This document shows positions 20,835 to 30,312 of a stretch of DNA of 64,000 bases, piece by piece. Below the pieces are notes generated by a model. That model had not been told where the DNA came from and did not search any database. It saw nothing but the letters and a program-made list of their open reading frames with translations. The stretch comes from Camelimonas fluminis (GTDB lineage Bacteria; Pseudomonadota; Alphaproteobacteria; Rhizobiales; Beijerinckiaceae): assembly GCF_014656355.1 (NCBI RefSeq), contig NZ_BNCG01000005.1:124975-188974 (forward strand), given 5' to 3'. A program made the position numbers and the translations under genes. Numbering within the stretch: the stretch's first letter is position 1; the number at the start of each line of letters is the position of its first letter.

Positions 20835-21533
20835 TCAGACCGTGAAGGGCTGGTTCTTCGTCGGCAGGATCACGCGCGTCGGCGCGCCTTCCATGGCGTC
20901 GACGAACTTGCGGGCGTCCTGGTCAAGCAGCGGGAACGTGGCGTAATGGCAGGGAACCACCGCCTTCAGGCTGAAGAACTTGCGCACGGCGAAAGCGGCG
21001 TGTTCGGCGCCCATCGTGAACCGGTCGCCGATCGGGACGAAGGCGATGTCCGGCGCATACAACTCATTGATCAGCGCCATGTCCGAGAACACGTCGGTGT
21101 CGCCCATGGCGTAAACCGTTGGCTCACCCCCGGCGCGGACAATAATGCCATTGGGATTGCCGAGGGGCCGGTCGACGCCGGCCTCGATCATGCCGGCCGA
21201 GTGATCGGCGCGCACCAGGGTGACGCGGAAGCCGCCGACATCGACGGTGCCGCCGGTGTTCATCGGCTCGAACTTCTCCAGCCCCTGGCTCGCCAGATGC
21301 ATGCACAGGTCATAATTGGTGACCACCGTGGCGCCGGTGCGCCTGGCGATGTCGACGGTGTCGCCAACGTGGTCGCCGTGACCGTGGGTAACGAGGATAT
21401 GGGTGACGCCCTTCTCGATGGCGCTGATATCGCCGTCAAAAGACGGGTTGCCGGTGAAGAACGGATCAATCAGGACAGCGCGGCCGCCAAAATCGAGACG
21501 AAACGCTGAGTGACCATACCAGGTGATCTGCAT
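20835..21533 (-). CDS. UPF0173 metal-dependent hydrolase
   Basis: Metallo-beta-lactamase-fold hydrolase of 232 aa. It opens [20 protein letters not shown], carries the metal motif [12 protein letters not shown] (HxHxDH) and has later metal-ligand positions in DHSAGM and [13 protein letters not shown]. The family is widely conserved (YtkL/UlaG-like) but its physiological substrate is not established. ATG 21533 is preceded by AGGGAG. It is probably a single-gene transcript: a terminator follows and a repeat element lies just upstream. Confidence 0.92.
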   Translation of the reverse strand: MQITWYGHSAFRLDFGGRAVLIDPFFTGNPSFDGDISAIEKGVTHILVTHGHGDHVGDTVDIARRTGATVVTNYDLCMHLASQGLEKFEPMNTGGTVDVGGFRVTLVRADHSAGMIEAGVDRPLGNPNGIIVRAGGEPTVYAMGDTDVFSDMALINELYAPDIAFVPIGDRFTMGAEHAAFAVRKFFSLKAVVPCHYATFPLLDQDARKFVDAMEGAPTRVILPTKNQPFTV

Positions 21534-21546
21534 CTGTTTCTCCCTA

Positions 21547-21592
21547 GAGCATTTTCAAAAAAGTGGTCTCCACTTTTTGTGAAGAAAATGCG
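21547..21592. repeat. Composite palindromic repeat, copy 1 (stem-loop I)
   Basis: GCATTTTC (21549-21556) pairs with GAAAATGC (21584-21591), and inside lies AAAAAGTGG...CCACTTTTT. This is the GCATTTTC/GAAAATGC element common between genes in Rhizobiales genomes. It starts 14 bases upstream of the UPF0173 gene start. Confidence 0.85.
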
Positions 21593-21849
21593 TCAAATCA
21601 GATAGATGACGCGAAAATCCGGTCCTGGCGAACCAAATTCCGCCCCCGCCAATCGCATCCTTCGGCGCGACGGAGCCCGCCCGGAGGTTTAAGGCAAGAC
21701 CATTCCGAAATCACCCCCACATGGATTGTCGCGAACAGCAAAGGGCGACCGCCATGACCGCCCGCGGCAGGGCAGCCGCAGGCAACGCCGCCCCACCAGC
21801 GGCCCAGGGCGTCTCAGGCGTCGATATGGCGCGTGGACGCCAGCATGAA

Positions 21850-21938
21850 AGCGGCTCCCACCTGTCGTGAAGAAAATGCATCGAGCCAAAGAGATAGAGC
21901 GCTTCCTGCAGAGCAGATTTCAGCGGAAACGCTCTGGA
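21850..21938. repeat. Composite palindromic repeat, copy 2 (near full length)
   Basis: Contains the right arm GAAAATGC at about 21872-21879 after a degraded left arm, then a linker (AAAGAGATAGAGC), then a second stem-loop with GAGCGCTTCC facing GGAAACGCTC (nine of ten positions complementary). The same two-part layout appears at 45543-45642. Confidence 0.75.
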
Positions 21939-22107
21939 CAGGTCCGCCGCCGCACGTCAGAAGGCGTCGAAAGCCCCCTGAGCATGTTGCGGCGGGAATA
22001 TCGCCATGCGTCCGAAACATGCGACGCGTCAGAACGATAAAGTACATTCCACATCCGGATGGGCGGACTTTGTTTCAGGCGCAAGCCGCTGGACAGGAGA
22101 CATGGCG

Positions 22108-22647
22108 ATGACCAATCCACCTCAGGACGCGGATGCGGCGCAGGACCCGGCGCGGGACCCGGCGATGGACGCCATTCGCCAGTTTCTCCTGCTGCCGAAA
22201 GGCAAACGGTTGCTGGGCCTTGATCTGGGAACCAAAACCATTGGCCTCGCCCTCTCGGACATCAACCTGACCGTCGCCAGTTCGCTGGAAACCATCCAGC
22301 GCAAAAAGTTTACGCCGGACGCGGCGCGTCTGCTTGACGTCATCGGGAAATTCGATGTGGGCGGGCTGGTGTTCGGCTGGCCGCTCAACATGGACGGTAG
22401 CGAAGGACCGCGCACGCAGGCCACGGCCGCCTTCATGCGAAATCTTGCGAAGCTGACCGAAATACCCATGGCGACCTGGGATGAAAGACTGAGTACGGCC
22501 GCCGTCACACGAATGCTGATAGATGCGGATGCTTCACGCGCCAGACGCGGCGAAGTCGTCGACAAGCTGGCGGCCTCCTACATCTTGCAGGGTGCGCTTG
22601 ACCGCCTGGCCCAGCTTGGCGCGGGGTCAGAGCACCAGAAAGACTAA
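22108..22647 (+). CDS. ruvX: Holliday junction resolvase-like / pre-16S rRNA nuclease RuvX
   Basis: YqgF-family RNase H-fold nuclease involved in maturing the 5' end of 16S rRNA; older annotations call it a Holliday junction resolvase. The protein is 179 aa. It shows LLGLDLGTKTIGLALSD with the first catalytic Asp, VFGWPLNMDGSEGPRT, the WDERLST segment with catalytic Glu, and DKLAASYILQGALD with the last Asp. ATGs at 22102 and 22108 compete: AGGAG at 22095-22099 is two bases from the first and eight from the second, so 22108 is preferred. Confidence 0.94.
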   Translation: MTNPPQDADAAQDPARDPAMDAIRQFLLLPKGKRLLGLDLGTKTIGLALSDINLTVASSLETIQRKKFTPDAARLLDVIGKFDVGGLVFGWPLNMDGSEGPRTQATAAFMRNLAKLTEIPMATWDERLSTAAVTRMLIDADASRARRGEVVDKLAASYILQGALDRLAQLGAGSEHQKD

Positions 22648-22753
22648 TTCACCCCGCCTCAACTAACGATTGCATTATAATTCTGACAATGATTTCCTGA
22701 CAGCCGTGTTTAAGCTAGGCGCTCCGTAGCCCACAACAATCATATGGCGTGTC

Positions 22754-22966
22754 ATGAAACCTCCCACCCCAGAGCACGACCTCTCCCGTCTGTTACCGGC
22801 GTCAGAACCCACCGCCGGCGACATCGCCCAGTACGTCGAGCAGATCACCCTTGAGCTATATCATCTCGCCCGGCACAAACGACTGGATTTACTGGCTTAT
22901 TTTCTGACCATGGCCAATATGGAGGCGCAGGAGCAGGCGCGGTCTTCCGGCGTCGACATCGACTGA
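22754..22966 (+). CDS. Conserved small protein of unknown function (70 aa)
   Basis: A small acidic, soluble protein. It begins MKPPTPEHDLSRLLPASEPT, followed by two predicted amphipathic helices (DIAQYVEQITLELYHLARHK and LDLLAYFLTMANMEAQEQAR). Similar short proteins occur in Rhizobiales near pyrB and ruvX, to my recollection, but no function is known. ATG 22754 lacks a clear ribosome site; a TATAAT hexamer lies at 22676-22681 without a matching -35. It sits alone downstream of ruvX, 107 bases away. Helical content and sensible composition favour a real gene. Confidence 0.6.
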   Translation: MKPPTPEHDLSRLLPASEPTAGDIAQYVEQITLELYHLARHKRLDLLAYFLTMANMEAQEQARSSGVDID

Positions 22967-23481
22967 ATATCGCCAGCCGCCACACATCTCCCCTCGCCAG
23001 GGCGCGCCCTTCAGCCAGAGCATCTGAAGCATCCGCGCCCAAAAATGAACCTGGTCGCCCGCCATGCATGATAATATCCGTAAAAAATTGATAGCTTGAA
23101 TAAATATACTGAAACTGCGCCTCCGGGGCGCGGAACGGCGTATTGCCCCCCGAGATCTTTCTCAAGCCATTTTCATGGCGCCAACACATCCGGATCCGCA
23201 TCTGGTTACATGGCGCACGCTGACAAGCCTGGCGGCGCGCCATGTCCGGCGCGGCGGCAAAGCCGGCCTCGGCGTCGGCGTTCCGCGCCATCCTCCCCTG
23301 CCGCGCCGGCCCGGACGTACAAGATCTCCGTTTGACATGACGCGCCCGGTTTCGCGACACGGCGTCATCTGCCGGGAAATCCCCGCCCCCTGGTCACTCG
23401 ATCACGACCTGACGTCATCACCGCCCGGGCCCGTGTCGATGGCCCCTCGCGCAGGACGGCGTCAGCGTCGCCTGGAAACGC
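22967..23481. other. Intergenic region between the 70-aa gene and dprA
   Basis: 515 bases between convergent genes. An AT-rich patch lies at about 23065-23105. Open frames on both strands have no recognisable motif or ribosome site. I see no tRNA, terminator or repeat copy in it. Confidence 0.45.
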
Positions 23482-24816
23482 TCAGGAGGCCCCGGCAACC
23501 GCCAGCGAAACAGCCTGGGCGCCATGTCGTTCAAGCCGGCCTTCAAGATCGAGCTCGACCAGAGCCACATTCACCTCACTGGCGCTGAGGCCCGACAAGT
23601 GAATCAGATCATCCACCGTTAGCGGCGATGGTCCGAGCAGCCTGGCGATGGCGGCCGCCGGAGCGACCTGATCCGGATCGGCTGAAAACGAATCCCCAGT
23701 GCTGTCGAACAGGTCTGACGCGCCTTCCGGCTGGAGGTCGAATGGCGCCTGGCCTTCCTCGAACGCCCATGACAGCGGCGCCGACGCGGCCCGATGAGTA
23801 GTCGCCGCCGCCCTGCCCAAGTTGCCATCGAAACCGTCGCCCGGGCCATCGTCGAGAATATCCGCGTCAAACTCTTCCCAAAGCGGGCTTTCGATATCCG
23901 CCGGCGTTTCCAGCAGGCCCGCGCCGTCCGCCGCGAGATCGCGACCACGCATGGGCGCCAGCGCCTCGATCACGTCAGCGGCGGCGCAACAGATCGTGGC
24001 CCCGTCGCGCAGCAGCCCGTTGGTTCCGGCGGCGCGTGGGTCCAGCGGCGACCCCGGAACGGCGAACACCTCCCGCCCCTGCTCGGCCGCGAATCGCGCG
24101 GTGATCAGCGAGCCAGAGCGGAGCGCCGCCTCGACCACCACCACGCCCAGGGAGATCCCGGACACGATGCGATTGCGCCGGGGAAAATCCCGGCCACGCG
24201 GCGTCCAGCCCATGGGCATCTCGCTGACCACAGCGCCCCGCTCCAGAATGGCGTCCAGCAATTCGGCGTGCTCGCGCGGATAGATGCGATCATGACCGCC
24301 CGCCAGCACCGCCACCGTGCCGGTGAGCAGGCTCGCCGCATGGGCGCGCGCATCGACGCCGCGGGCCAGGCCGGACACCACCCCATAACCGGCGCCGCCG
24401 ATCTCACCCGCCAGCGCCCCGGCAAAGCGCATGCCGCTCGCCGAGGCGTTGCGCGACCCGACAATGGCCACGCAAGGCAGGTCCAGCACAGCGGCCTGGC
24501 CACGGATCGCCAGCAGCGGCGGCGCGCTGTCGATAGCCCGAAGGGCCGGTGGATAGCCGGCCTCACCACGGGCAACGAACCGCACGCCCATCCGTTCCGC
24601 CGCATCCAGTTCCCGCGCGATCACATCAGGATGCGGCGGCGTGATCATCCGGCCGCTACGGGCGGCCAGCGACGGCAAGGCCGCCAGCGCCGCGCCAGCG
24701 CTGCCATATCTGGAAAACAGTTTGAGGAAAGTTCGGGGCCCGACGCCGTCCGTTCGCAGCAATCGCAGCCAGTCAAATCGCGTCTGATCGTCAAGCAGGC
24801 GAGGCCGCGACGCCAT
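23482..24816 (-). CDS. dprA: DNA-processing protein DprA
   Basis: Rossmann-fold protein that binds incoming single-stranded DNA and loads RecA during natural transformation. In the 444 aa the N-terminal helical region (about 1-75) is followed by the DprA/Smf core: [67 protein letters not shown] variable acidic linker (about 300-370) leads to a C-terminal winged-helix domain ([20 protein letters not shown]). ATG at 24816. plsY lies directly upstream on the same strand, 39 bases away. Confidence 0.96.
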   Translation of the reverse strand: MASRPRLLDDQTRFDWLRLLRTDGVGPRTFLKLFSRYGSAGAALAALPSLAARSGRMITPPHPDVIARELDAAERMGVRFVARGEAGYPPALRAIDSAPPLLAIRGQAAVLDLPCVAIVGSRNASASGMRFAGALAGEIGGAGYGVVSGLARGVDARAHAASLLTGTVAVLAGGHDRIYPREHAELLDAILERGAVVSEMPMGWTPRGRDFPRRNRIVSGISLGVVVVEAALRSGSLITARFAAEQGREVFAVPGSPLDPRAAGTNGLLRDGATICCAAADVIEALAPMRGRDLAADGAGLLETPADIESPLWEEFDADILDDGPGDGFDGNLGRAAATTHRAASAPLSWAFEEGQAPFDLQPEGASDLFDSTGDSFSADPDQVAPAAAIARLLGPSPLTVDDLIHLSGLSASEVNVALVELDLEGRLERHGAQAVSLAVAGAS

Positions 24817-24855
24817 TACAAGCGCCGCGAAGTACTGACAAAGATATGACAGGCG

Positions 24856-25479
24856 TTATTTGCCGCCAATCCGGCTCTCCTTGCCGCTCATCAACCTGCT
24901 GATATTTTCATGGTGACGCTGCCACAACAATAACGCAAGAAGAATAAACAGCCACGCCGTCGCCGGCGCGCCAAGCAGGAACAGCACGACAGGCGCCGCC
25001 GCCGCCGCCGCCAGTGCGGCCAGGGAGGAATATCGGGTGGTGAAAGCGACCGCCAGCCAGACGACGGCGAAGGCGAGCGCGGCCAGCGGCTCGAGTCCGA
25101 TCAGGCAGCCGAGGAAGGTGGCGACGCCCTTGCCGCCGCGAAACTTCAGCCAGACCGGAAACAGATGCCCCAGAAAGGCGCCCAACGCCGCCGCCAGCGC
25201 CGGCAGCAAGCCGAACGGCGCCGCCAGCAGCACCGCCAGCGTGCCTTTCAGCGCATCGCAGAGCAACGTCGCGGCCGCCAGACCCTTGCGGCCGGTGCGA
25301 AGCACATTGGTGGCGCCAATGTTGCCGGAGCCGATCTTGCGCAGATCGCCCGCCCCGAACAGCCGGGTGAAAATCATGCCGAACGGAATGGAGCCGAGCA
25401 GATAGCCAACCGCCAGCGCCGCCGCCGCCAGTTGCCAGCCATGCGCGCCCACCGGAGCGCCATCGAGCCATGCGTTCAT
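24856..25479 (-). CDS. plsY: Glycerol-3-phosphate acyltransferase PlsY
   Basis: Inner-membrane enzyme transferring acyl groups from acyl-phosphate to glycerol 3-phosphate, the first step of phospholipid synthesis. The 207 aa have five or six hydrophobic helices and three conserved cytoplasmic loops: [31 protein letters not shown] and [21 protein letters not shown] 25479 has GGGAG six bases upstream; the longer frame to 25515 lacks a ribosome site. It is the third gene of a minus-strand series pyrB-pyrC'-plsY-dprA, a known alphaproteobacterial order. Confidence 0.95.
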   Translation of the reverse strand: MNAWLDGAPVGAHGWQLAAAALAVGYLLGSIPFGMIFTRLFGAGDLRKIGSGNIGATNVLRTGRKGLAAATLLCDALKGTLAVLLAAPFGLLPALAAALGAFLGHLFPVWLKFRGGKGVATFLGCLIGLEPLAALAFAVVWLAVAFTTRYSSLAALAAAAAAPVVLFLLGAPATAWLFILLALLLWQRHHENISRLMSGKESRIGGK

Positions 25480-25536
25480 CCCGATCTCCCGGGCTTTGGG
25501 CGCGACCGGCGCCATGCTGCGAATATGGGGGCTGGG

Positions 25537-26865
25537 TCAGCCGGCGACGTGAACGTCAACGCCGCTGACCAGGGTGCGCAACACCTGGCCTTCCATGCGG
25601 CCGCCTTCGAACGGCGAGTTCTTCGACCGTGACCGGATCGCCTCGCGCTCGTAAACCCAGGCGCTGTCCGTGTCGACCACGATCAGGTCCGCCGCCGTGT
25701 CCTTCGCCAGCCGGCCGCACGCCAGGCCGAGCAATCCCGCCGGCCGCGCTGTCAACGCGTCGAGAACACGGGCCAGGCTGACGGAACCGGCGTTGGCCAG
25801 CCGCAACGCCACCGGCAACAACGTCTCCAGACCGATGGCCCCGGCCGCCGCCTCGCCGAACGGCAGGCGCTTGGCCTCCACGTCCTGGGGATTGTGATCG
25901 GAAACGATGACGTCGATCACCCCGTCTTCGAGCGCCTCAAGCAGCGCCAGCCGGTCCTCTTCGGGACGTAGCGGCGGCTTCACCTTGAAGAAGGTGCGGT
26001 AGCCGCTGATGTCGTGCTCGTTCAACGCCAGGTGATTGATCGAGACGCCGCAGGTCACCGGCAGGCCCTCGTCCTTGGCCTGGCGGATGAGCTCCACCGA
26101 CTGGGCGTGGGTGATCATGGCGGCGTGGTAGCGCCCGCCGGTCATCCGCACCAGACGCAGGTCGCGCTCCAGCATGATGGTTTCGGCCTCGCGCGGCGCG
26201 GCCGTCAGCCCCATGCGGCTGGCCAGTTCGCCCGGCGTGGCGACGCCGTCGCCAGTGAGATCGGCGTCTTCGGCGTGATGCATCACCAGCGCGTCGAAAT
26301 TGCGCGCATAGGCCATGGCCCGCTGCATGACGCGGGCGTTGGCGATCGAGCGCGCGCCGTCGGTGAAGGCCACGGCGCCGGCCTCCAGCAGCAAACCGTA
26401 TTCGGCCAGTTCCTGCCCCTCAAGGCCGCGCGTCAGCGCAGCGGCGGGGGCCACGTGGACGATGGCGTTGTCGCGCGCCCGGCGGCGGATGAAGTCCACC
26501 GTCGCGGCGTTGTCCACCGGCGGGTTGGTCTCCGGCGTCGACACCAGGGTGGTGATTCCCCCGACCGCGGCGGCGCGGCTGGCGGTTTTGAGGGTCTCGC
26601 GATATTCGGCGCCCGGCTCGCCGAGAAAGGCGCGCATGTCAACGACGCCCGGCGCGACCAGCGCGCCCTGACAGTCGACGACCTCAGCCCCTTCCGGCGC
26701 CGCCGGCAACGCGCCGCGAACCACCTCGGCGATCAGCCCGTCACGGATCAGCACGGCGCCGCGCTGCCGGCGGCCGGTGGCCGGATCGAGCAGGTCGGCG
26801 TTGATGAGCGCCCGGAGGTGCGTCCGGCTGCTCATCAGCGGGTTGGTCATCAGCGGGTTGGTCAT
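25537..26865 (-). CDS. Dihydroorotase homologue lacking the metal-binding HxH motif (PyrC'-like)
   Basis: Amidohydrolase-fold protein beside pyrB, about 442 aa. In active class I dihydroorotases strand 1 reads DxHxH; here it reads VVDMRAFLGEPG, so the two metal-binding histidines are R78 and F80. Other parts of the fold survive: TLVSTPETNPPVDN, VMHHAEDADL, ITHAQSVELI and VSDHNPQD. In Pseudomonas a similar inactive PyrC' is a structural partner of aspartate transcarbamoylase, the most likely role here. The start is unclear: in-frame ATGs at 26865, 26850 and 26835 and a GTG at 26913 lie in or next to a 15-bp tandem repeat; GAGGA is 11 bases before 26865. Active dihydroorotase must be encoded elsewhere. 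Confidence 0.9.
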   Translation of the reverse strand: MTNPLMTNPLMSSRTHLRALINADLLDPATGRRQRGAVLIRDGLIAEVVRGALPAAPEGAEVVDCQGALVAPGVVDMRAFLGEPGAEYRETLKTASRAAAVGGITTLVSTPETNPPVDNAATVDFIRRRARDNAIVHVAPAAALTRGLEGQELAEYGLLLEAGAVAFTDGARSIANARVMQRAMAYARNFDALVMHHAEDADLTGDGVATPGELASRMGLTAAPREAETIMLERDLRLVRMTGGRYHAAMITHAQSVELIRQAKDEGLPVTCGVSINHLALNEHDISGYRTFFKVKPPLRPEEDRLALLEALEDGVIDVIVSDHNPQDVEAKRLPFGEAAAGAIGLETLLPVALRLANAGSVSLARVLDALTARPAGLLGLACGRLAKDTAADLIVVDTDSAWVYEREAIRSRSKNSPFEGGRMEGQVLRTLVSGVDVHVAG

Positions 26866-26892
26866 CTGCTGGTTGGTCCTCAGCCGGTTGGT
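26833..26892. repeat. 15-bp tandem repeat at the start of the pyrC homologue
   Basis: Four consecutive 15-bp units (26833, 26848, 26863, 26878). The first two are identical (CATCAGCGGGTTGGT) and the next two differ at about two positions each. On the minus strand each unit encodes a TNPLM-like pentapeptide and three carry an in-frame ATG. Unit gain or loss would keep the frame. Confidence 0.9.
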
Positions 26893-26949
26893 CGTCAGGA
26901 GACTCCTGGCCACCTTGGTGAAGCTGGTCTGTTTGCGATGCAGCGCCGG

Positions 26950-27900
26950 TCAATAGTCCGGCAGATGTTGCGCCACGGCCTCGAGCACCGCCATGCGCAC
27001 GGCGACGCCCATTTCCACCTGTTCCCGGATCAGGGACTGGCCGCCGTCGGCGACCTCGCTGGAAATCTCGACGCCGCGGTTCATCGGCCCGGGATGCATC
27101 ACCAGCGCGTCAGGTCTGGCGCAGGCCAGCTTTTCCTCATCCAGCCCCCAATAGCGAAAATATTCCTTGCTGGAGGGAATGAAGGAGCCGCTCATCCGCT
27201 CGCGCTGCAGGCGCAGCATCATGACAATGTCCGCGTCCTTCAGGCCCGACTTCATGTCCGTGTGCACCTCGACGCCAAAGCGTTCGATCGCCGGCGGCAG
27301 CAGCGTCGTCGGCGCCACGCAGCGCACCCGGGCGCCAAGGCATTGCAGCGCGAGGATATTCGAGCGGGCGACGCGCGAATGAAGGATGTCGCCGCACACC
27401 GCCACGATCAGGCCCTCGATCCGCCCCTTGTTGCGCCGGATGGTCAGGGCGTCGAGCAATGCCTGGGTCGGATGCTCGTGGGCGCCGTCGCCCGCATTGA
27501 CCACCGAACACGCCACCTTTTGTGACAGCAGCTGCACCGCGCCCGCCTGGGCGTGGCGGACAATAATGATGTCCGGCCGCATGGCGTTGAGGGTCATCGC
27601 GGTGTCGATCAGGGTCTCGCCCTTCTTCACCGACGAGGAGGCCACCGACATGTTCATGACGTCGGCGCCAAGACGCTTGCCGGCAATCTCGAATGACGAC
27701 TGGGTCCGCGTCGAGGGCTCGAAAAACAGATTGATCTGCGTGCGGCCCCGCAGGGTCGCGCGTTTTTTCTCGACCTGGCGACTCACCGCCACGGCCTCGT
27801 CGGCCATGTCGAGAAGCGTGGTCAGTTCGGCCGCCGTCAGCCCTTCGATGCCGAGCAGGTGACGATGCGGAAATGCCGGGAGGATTGGGGAGGCGCTCAT
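26950..27900 (-). CDS. pyrB: Aspartate carbamoyltransferase catalytic subunit
   Basis: Joins carbamoyl phosphate and aspartate in pyrimidine synthesis. The 316 aa show the carbamoyl-phosphate loop [13 protein letters not shown] (STRTQ rather than STRTR, usual in this group), the [13 protein letters not shown] segment, [12 protein letters not shown], and the aspartate-binding region ending [16 protein letters not shown] at 27900. The dihydroorotase homologue follows 36 or more bases downstream and probably shares the transcript and the complex. A promoter-like sequence lies just upstream. Confidence 0.97.
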   Translation of the reverse strand: MSASPILPAFPHRHLLGIEGLTAAELTTLLDMADEAVAVSRQVEKKRATLRGRTQINLFFEPSTRTQSSFEIAGKRLGADVMNMSVASSSVKKGETLIDTAMTLNAMRPDIIIVRHAQAGAVQLLSQKVACSVVNAGDGAHEHPTQALLDALTIRRNKGRIEGLIVAVCGDILHSRVARSNILALQCLGARVRCVAPTTLLPPAIERFGVEVHTDMKSGLKDADIVMMLRLQRERMSGSFIPSSKEYFRYWGLDEEKLACARPDALVMHPGPMNRGVEISSEVADGGQSLIREQVEMGVAVRMAVLEAVAQHLPDY

Positions 27901-27911
27901 GCTGGGGCCCG

Positions 27912-27940
27912 CCTATATGGGGAATCGGGATCGTCCGCAA
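27912..27940 (-). promoter_or_regulatory. Putative pyrB promoter
   Basis: On the minus strand TTGCGG (27935-27940) and TATAGG (27912-27917) are 17 bases apart. Transcription would begin only a few bases before the pyrB ATG at 27900, giving a very short leader with no room for an attenuator. Confidence 0.4.
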
Positions 27941-28344
27941 GAAACCGGGAGAACCCGGGCAAGAGGGGTGCAAGAGAGGCGGCGAGAAGCCGGCGCCGAT
28001 CCGGAACGGCTGGCGGGAGCAACCCATCCGGGACGGCGCATCATTTCCGCTGCATGCCGGCGCCGTCAACCGCCGCCGTCAGCACGTCCCGCAGGGCCGC
28101 CCGCGCGCAGAAGCCGCTCCCCGGCCATCCACATGGAATTCGGCCCGCCAGGTTTTCAGGATGGTTCTCTGGACGCGCCCCGGACGCCCGCGACCTTCCG
28201 GCCTCCAGGACCAGGCCCCTTCTTTGTTCTCATCCGGCTTCGCTCCCATTCATCTTGCGCCCGGCCCGCGCCACATTATGCTTTATAAAAAATACGCGAA
28301 TGACGCTCAGCCGGAGCCGGCTGAAGGGGGGCAAGGGGCATTGC
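27941..28344. other. Intergenic region between pyrB and the AidB-like gene
   Basis: About 400 bases between divergent genes. An upstream in-frame extension of the acyl-CoA dehydrogenase (to 27859) crosses this region but its composition is not coding-like. An AT-richer patch at 28272-28300 may hold the promoter of the downstream gene; no clear pair of boxes was assigned. Confidence 0.45.
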
Positions 28345-30033
28345 ATGTCGGCATATGATACGCACCGGGTTTTCAACCAGACCCCGCCCTTCGTCGACGT
28401 CAATCTGGTGACGCTCGACCAGCCGCTGCTCGACGCCCTGACCGCCAATGGCGTCGACCCGGTGCAGGAAGGCCTGCTGTCCTTCGGCGAGGCATGGGGC
28501 GCGGCGGAGCGGTTCGAGCTTGGCCGTCTCGCCAACGAGAATCCGCCGAAGCTGCGCACCCACAACGCCCGGGGCGAGCGCGCCGATCAGGTGGAGTTTC
28601 ATCCCGCCTATCACGCGCTGATGGCGGCCAGCATGGAGGCTGGCCTGCACGCCTCCACCTGGGACCGGATGAGCGACGGCGGCGGCAAAAATGGCCCTGG
28701 CAAAAGCATCCCCGGCGCGAACAGCCTGCAGGGTCGCGGCCATGTGGCCCGCGCGGCCCGGCTGAGCGTCATTTCGGGCGTTGAGGCTGGCCACGTCTGC
28801 CCGTTGACCATGACCCACGCCTCCCTCGCCAGCCTCGCCGTGGCGCCGGAGCGTCTCAGCCAGTGGCTGCCATTCGTGCGCTCCCGCCAGTACGATCCGC
28901 GCTTCCTGCCCTTCTGGGAAAAGCGCGGCGTCAATATCGGCATGGGTATGACCGAGAAACAGGGCGGTACCGACGTCCGCGCCAACACCACCACGGCCGC
29001 GCCGGTTCAGGACGACGAATACGAGATCACCGGCCACAAATGGTTCATGTCGGCGCCCATGTGCGACGCCTTCCTGGTGCTCGCCCAGGCGCCCGGCGGC
29101 CTCACCTGCTTCCTCGTTCCGCGCTTCCGCCCGGATGGCTCGGTCAACGGCCTGCGCTTCCAGCGGCTCAAGGACAAGCTGGGCAACCGCTCCAACGCCT
29201 CGTCGGAGGTGGAGTTCGTCGCGGCCTTCGGCTGGCGGCTGGGCGAGGAGGGGCGCGGCGTCCGCACCATCATCGACATGGTGCAATACACCCGGCTGGA
29301 CTGCGTCAGCGGCTCCAACGGCCTGATGCGCATGGCTCTGGCCCAGGCGATCCACCATGCCCGCCATCGCATGGCTTTCGGCAAGAAGCTGGTGGACCAG
29401 CCGGCCATGACCCTGGTGCTGGCCGATCTGGCGCTGGAGATGGAGGCGATGACCGCCCTCACCCTGCGGCTCGCCGCCAGTTTCGACGCCAGCGGCGCCA
29501 TTCCGGCTGAAGCGACGTTCGCCCGCGTGGTGACGCCAGCCGCCAAATTTTTCGTCTGCAAGACAGCGCCCGGCTTTATCTACGAGGCGCTGGAGTGCCT
29601 CGGCGGCAATGGCTACGTGGAGGACGGCGCAATGGCCCGCCTCTATCGCGAGGCGCCGCTGAACGCCATCTGGGAAGGCTCCGGCAATGTCATGGCGCTG
29701 GATGTGTTGCGCGCCGCCAGCCGCGAAGCGGATGAAATGGTCGCCGTCGCCAGCCAGCTGGCCGAGGAGGCCAGAGGCATGCCGGGCGTGGCCGAGGCGG
29801 CGAAAGACCTGGGCGACGCCCTGCGCGGCGACAATCCGGAATGGCGGGCCCGTTTCGCCGCCGACCGGCTCGCCGGTCTGGCCGCCGCCGCCGCCCTGCG
29901 CCGTTCGGCCCCAGCCGCCGTCGCCGAGGCGTGGGCGCGCACCCGTCTGGCGACGCCGCGCCGCATCTACGGCGCCAATGACGTCGGCGATCTCGCCCCC
30001 AGGCTGCTGGAACGGGCCCTGCCGCTGATCTGA
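28345..30033 (+). CDS. aidB: AidB-family acyl-CoA dehydrogenase
   Basis: Flavoprotein of 562 aa related to isovaleryl-CoA dehydrogenase and to AidB, the E. coli alkylation-response protein. It starts at ATG 28345 with AAGGGG upstream and opens THRVFNQTPPFVDVNL, an AidB-type N-terminus. Core features are MGMTEKQGGTDVRANTT (FAD contact), TGHKWFMSAPMCDAFLVLA, YTRLDCVSGSNGLMRMA, and IWEGSGNVMALDVLRA at about 442-457. No alkylation-repair genes are nearby; it stands alone between pyrB and topA. It may therefore act in DNA-alkylation protection or in acyl-CoA oxidation. Confidence 0.92.
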   Translation: MSAYDTHRVFNQTPPFVDVNLVTLDQPLLDALTANGVDPVQEGLLSFGEAWGAAERFELGRLANENPPKLRTHNARGERADQVEFHPAYHALMAASMEAGLHASTWDRMSDGGGKNGPGKSIPGANSLQGRGHVARAARLSVISGVEAGHVCPLTMTHASLASLAVAPERLSQWLPFVRSRQYDPRFLPFWEKRGVNIGMGMTEKQGGTDVRANTTTAAPVQDDEYEITGHKWFMSAPMCDAFLVLAQAPGGLTCFLVPRFRPDGSVNGLRFQRLKDKLGNRSNASSEVEFVAAFGWRLGEEGRGVRTIIDMVQYTRLDCVSGSNGLMRMALAQAIHHARHRMAFGKKLVDQPAMTLVLADLALEMEAMTALTLRLAASFDASGAIPAEATFARVVTPAAKFFVCKTAPGFIYEALECLGGNGYVEDGAMARLYREAPLNAIWEGSGNVMALDVLRAASREADEMVAVASQLAEEARGMPGVAEAAKDLGDALRGDNPEWRARFAADRLAGLAAAAALRRSAPAAVAEAWARTRLATPRRIYGANDVGDLAPRLLERALPLI

Positions 30034-30082
30034 CAGCGCGCCAGAGCCCGCAAAACCCACGCTCCGGCTCAGGCGCGGCGAT

Positions 30083-30110
30083 GCCGGCGATTTGACAGGT
30101 CGCCGGCTTT
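30083..30110 (+). terminator. Likely terminator after the AidB-like gene
   Basis: A perfect 8-bp stem GCCGGCGA (30083-30090) / TCGCCGGC (30100-30107) with a nine-base loop and a short TTT tail, 50 bases beyond the stop codon. The T-run is weak. Confidence 0.55.
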
Positions 30111-30312
30111 GACCCATTCATCCGGACCCTGAGACCGTGTCCGTCGCTGTCTGGCCTGTTATCGATATTTGCCGGACAGCAGCGCGACCCCCATATTCCG
30201 CCCGCGTCTGTGAATGGCTCGCCGCCGTTCAGGCGTGTTCACGCCAGTGAGCCGGCCCGCCCCGCGCGGTTCCGTCCCCTGGCCCCCTCACCGCAATGGA
30301 CAGTGGCAGCCC

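Larger units (their letters stand above)
21534..22107. other. Repeat-bearing intergenic region between UPF0173 gene and ruvX
   Basis: A 574-base region without a supportable gene between two divergently read genes. It contains two copies of the composite palindromic repeat (21547-21592 and 21850-21938). Short open frames here are composed of repeat sequence and are not considered coding. The ruvX promoter should lie in the last 150 bases. Confidence 0.6.

Noticed and set aside
26950..27900. PyrB loop STRTQ instead of STRTR as a possible defect
   Set aside because: This variant is usual in PyrB of this bacterial group and the other active-site motifs are intact.
28276..30117. 613-codon open frame on the minus strand
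   Set aside because: It is antisense to the AidB-like dehydrogenase, whose plus-strand product is fully conserved. Its His/Arg/Gly-rich translation is typical of shadow frames in GC-rich DNA.
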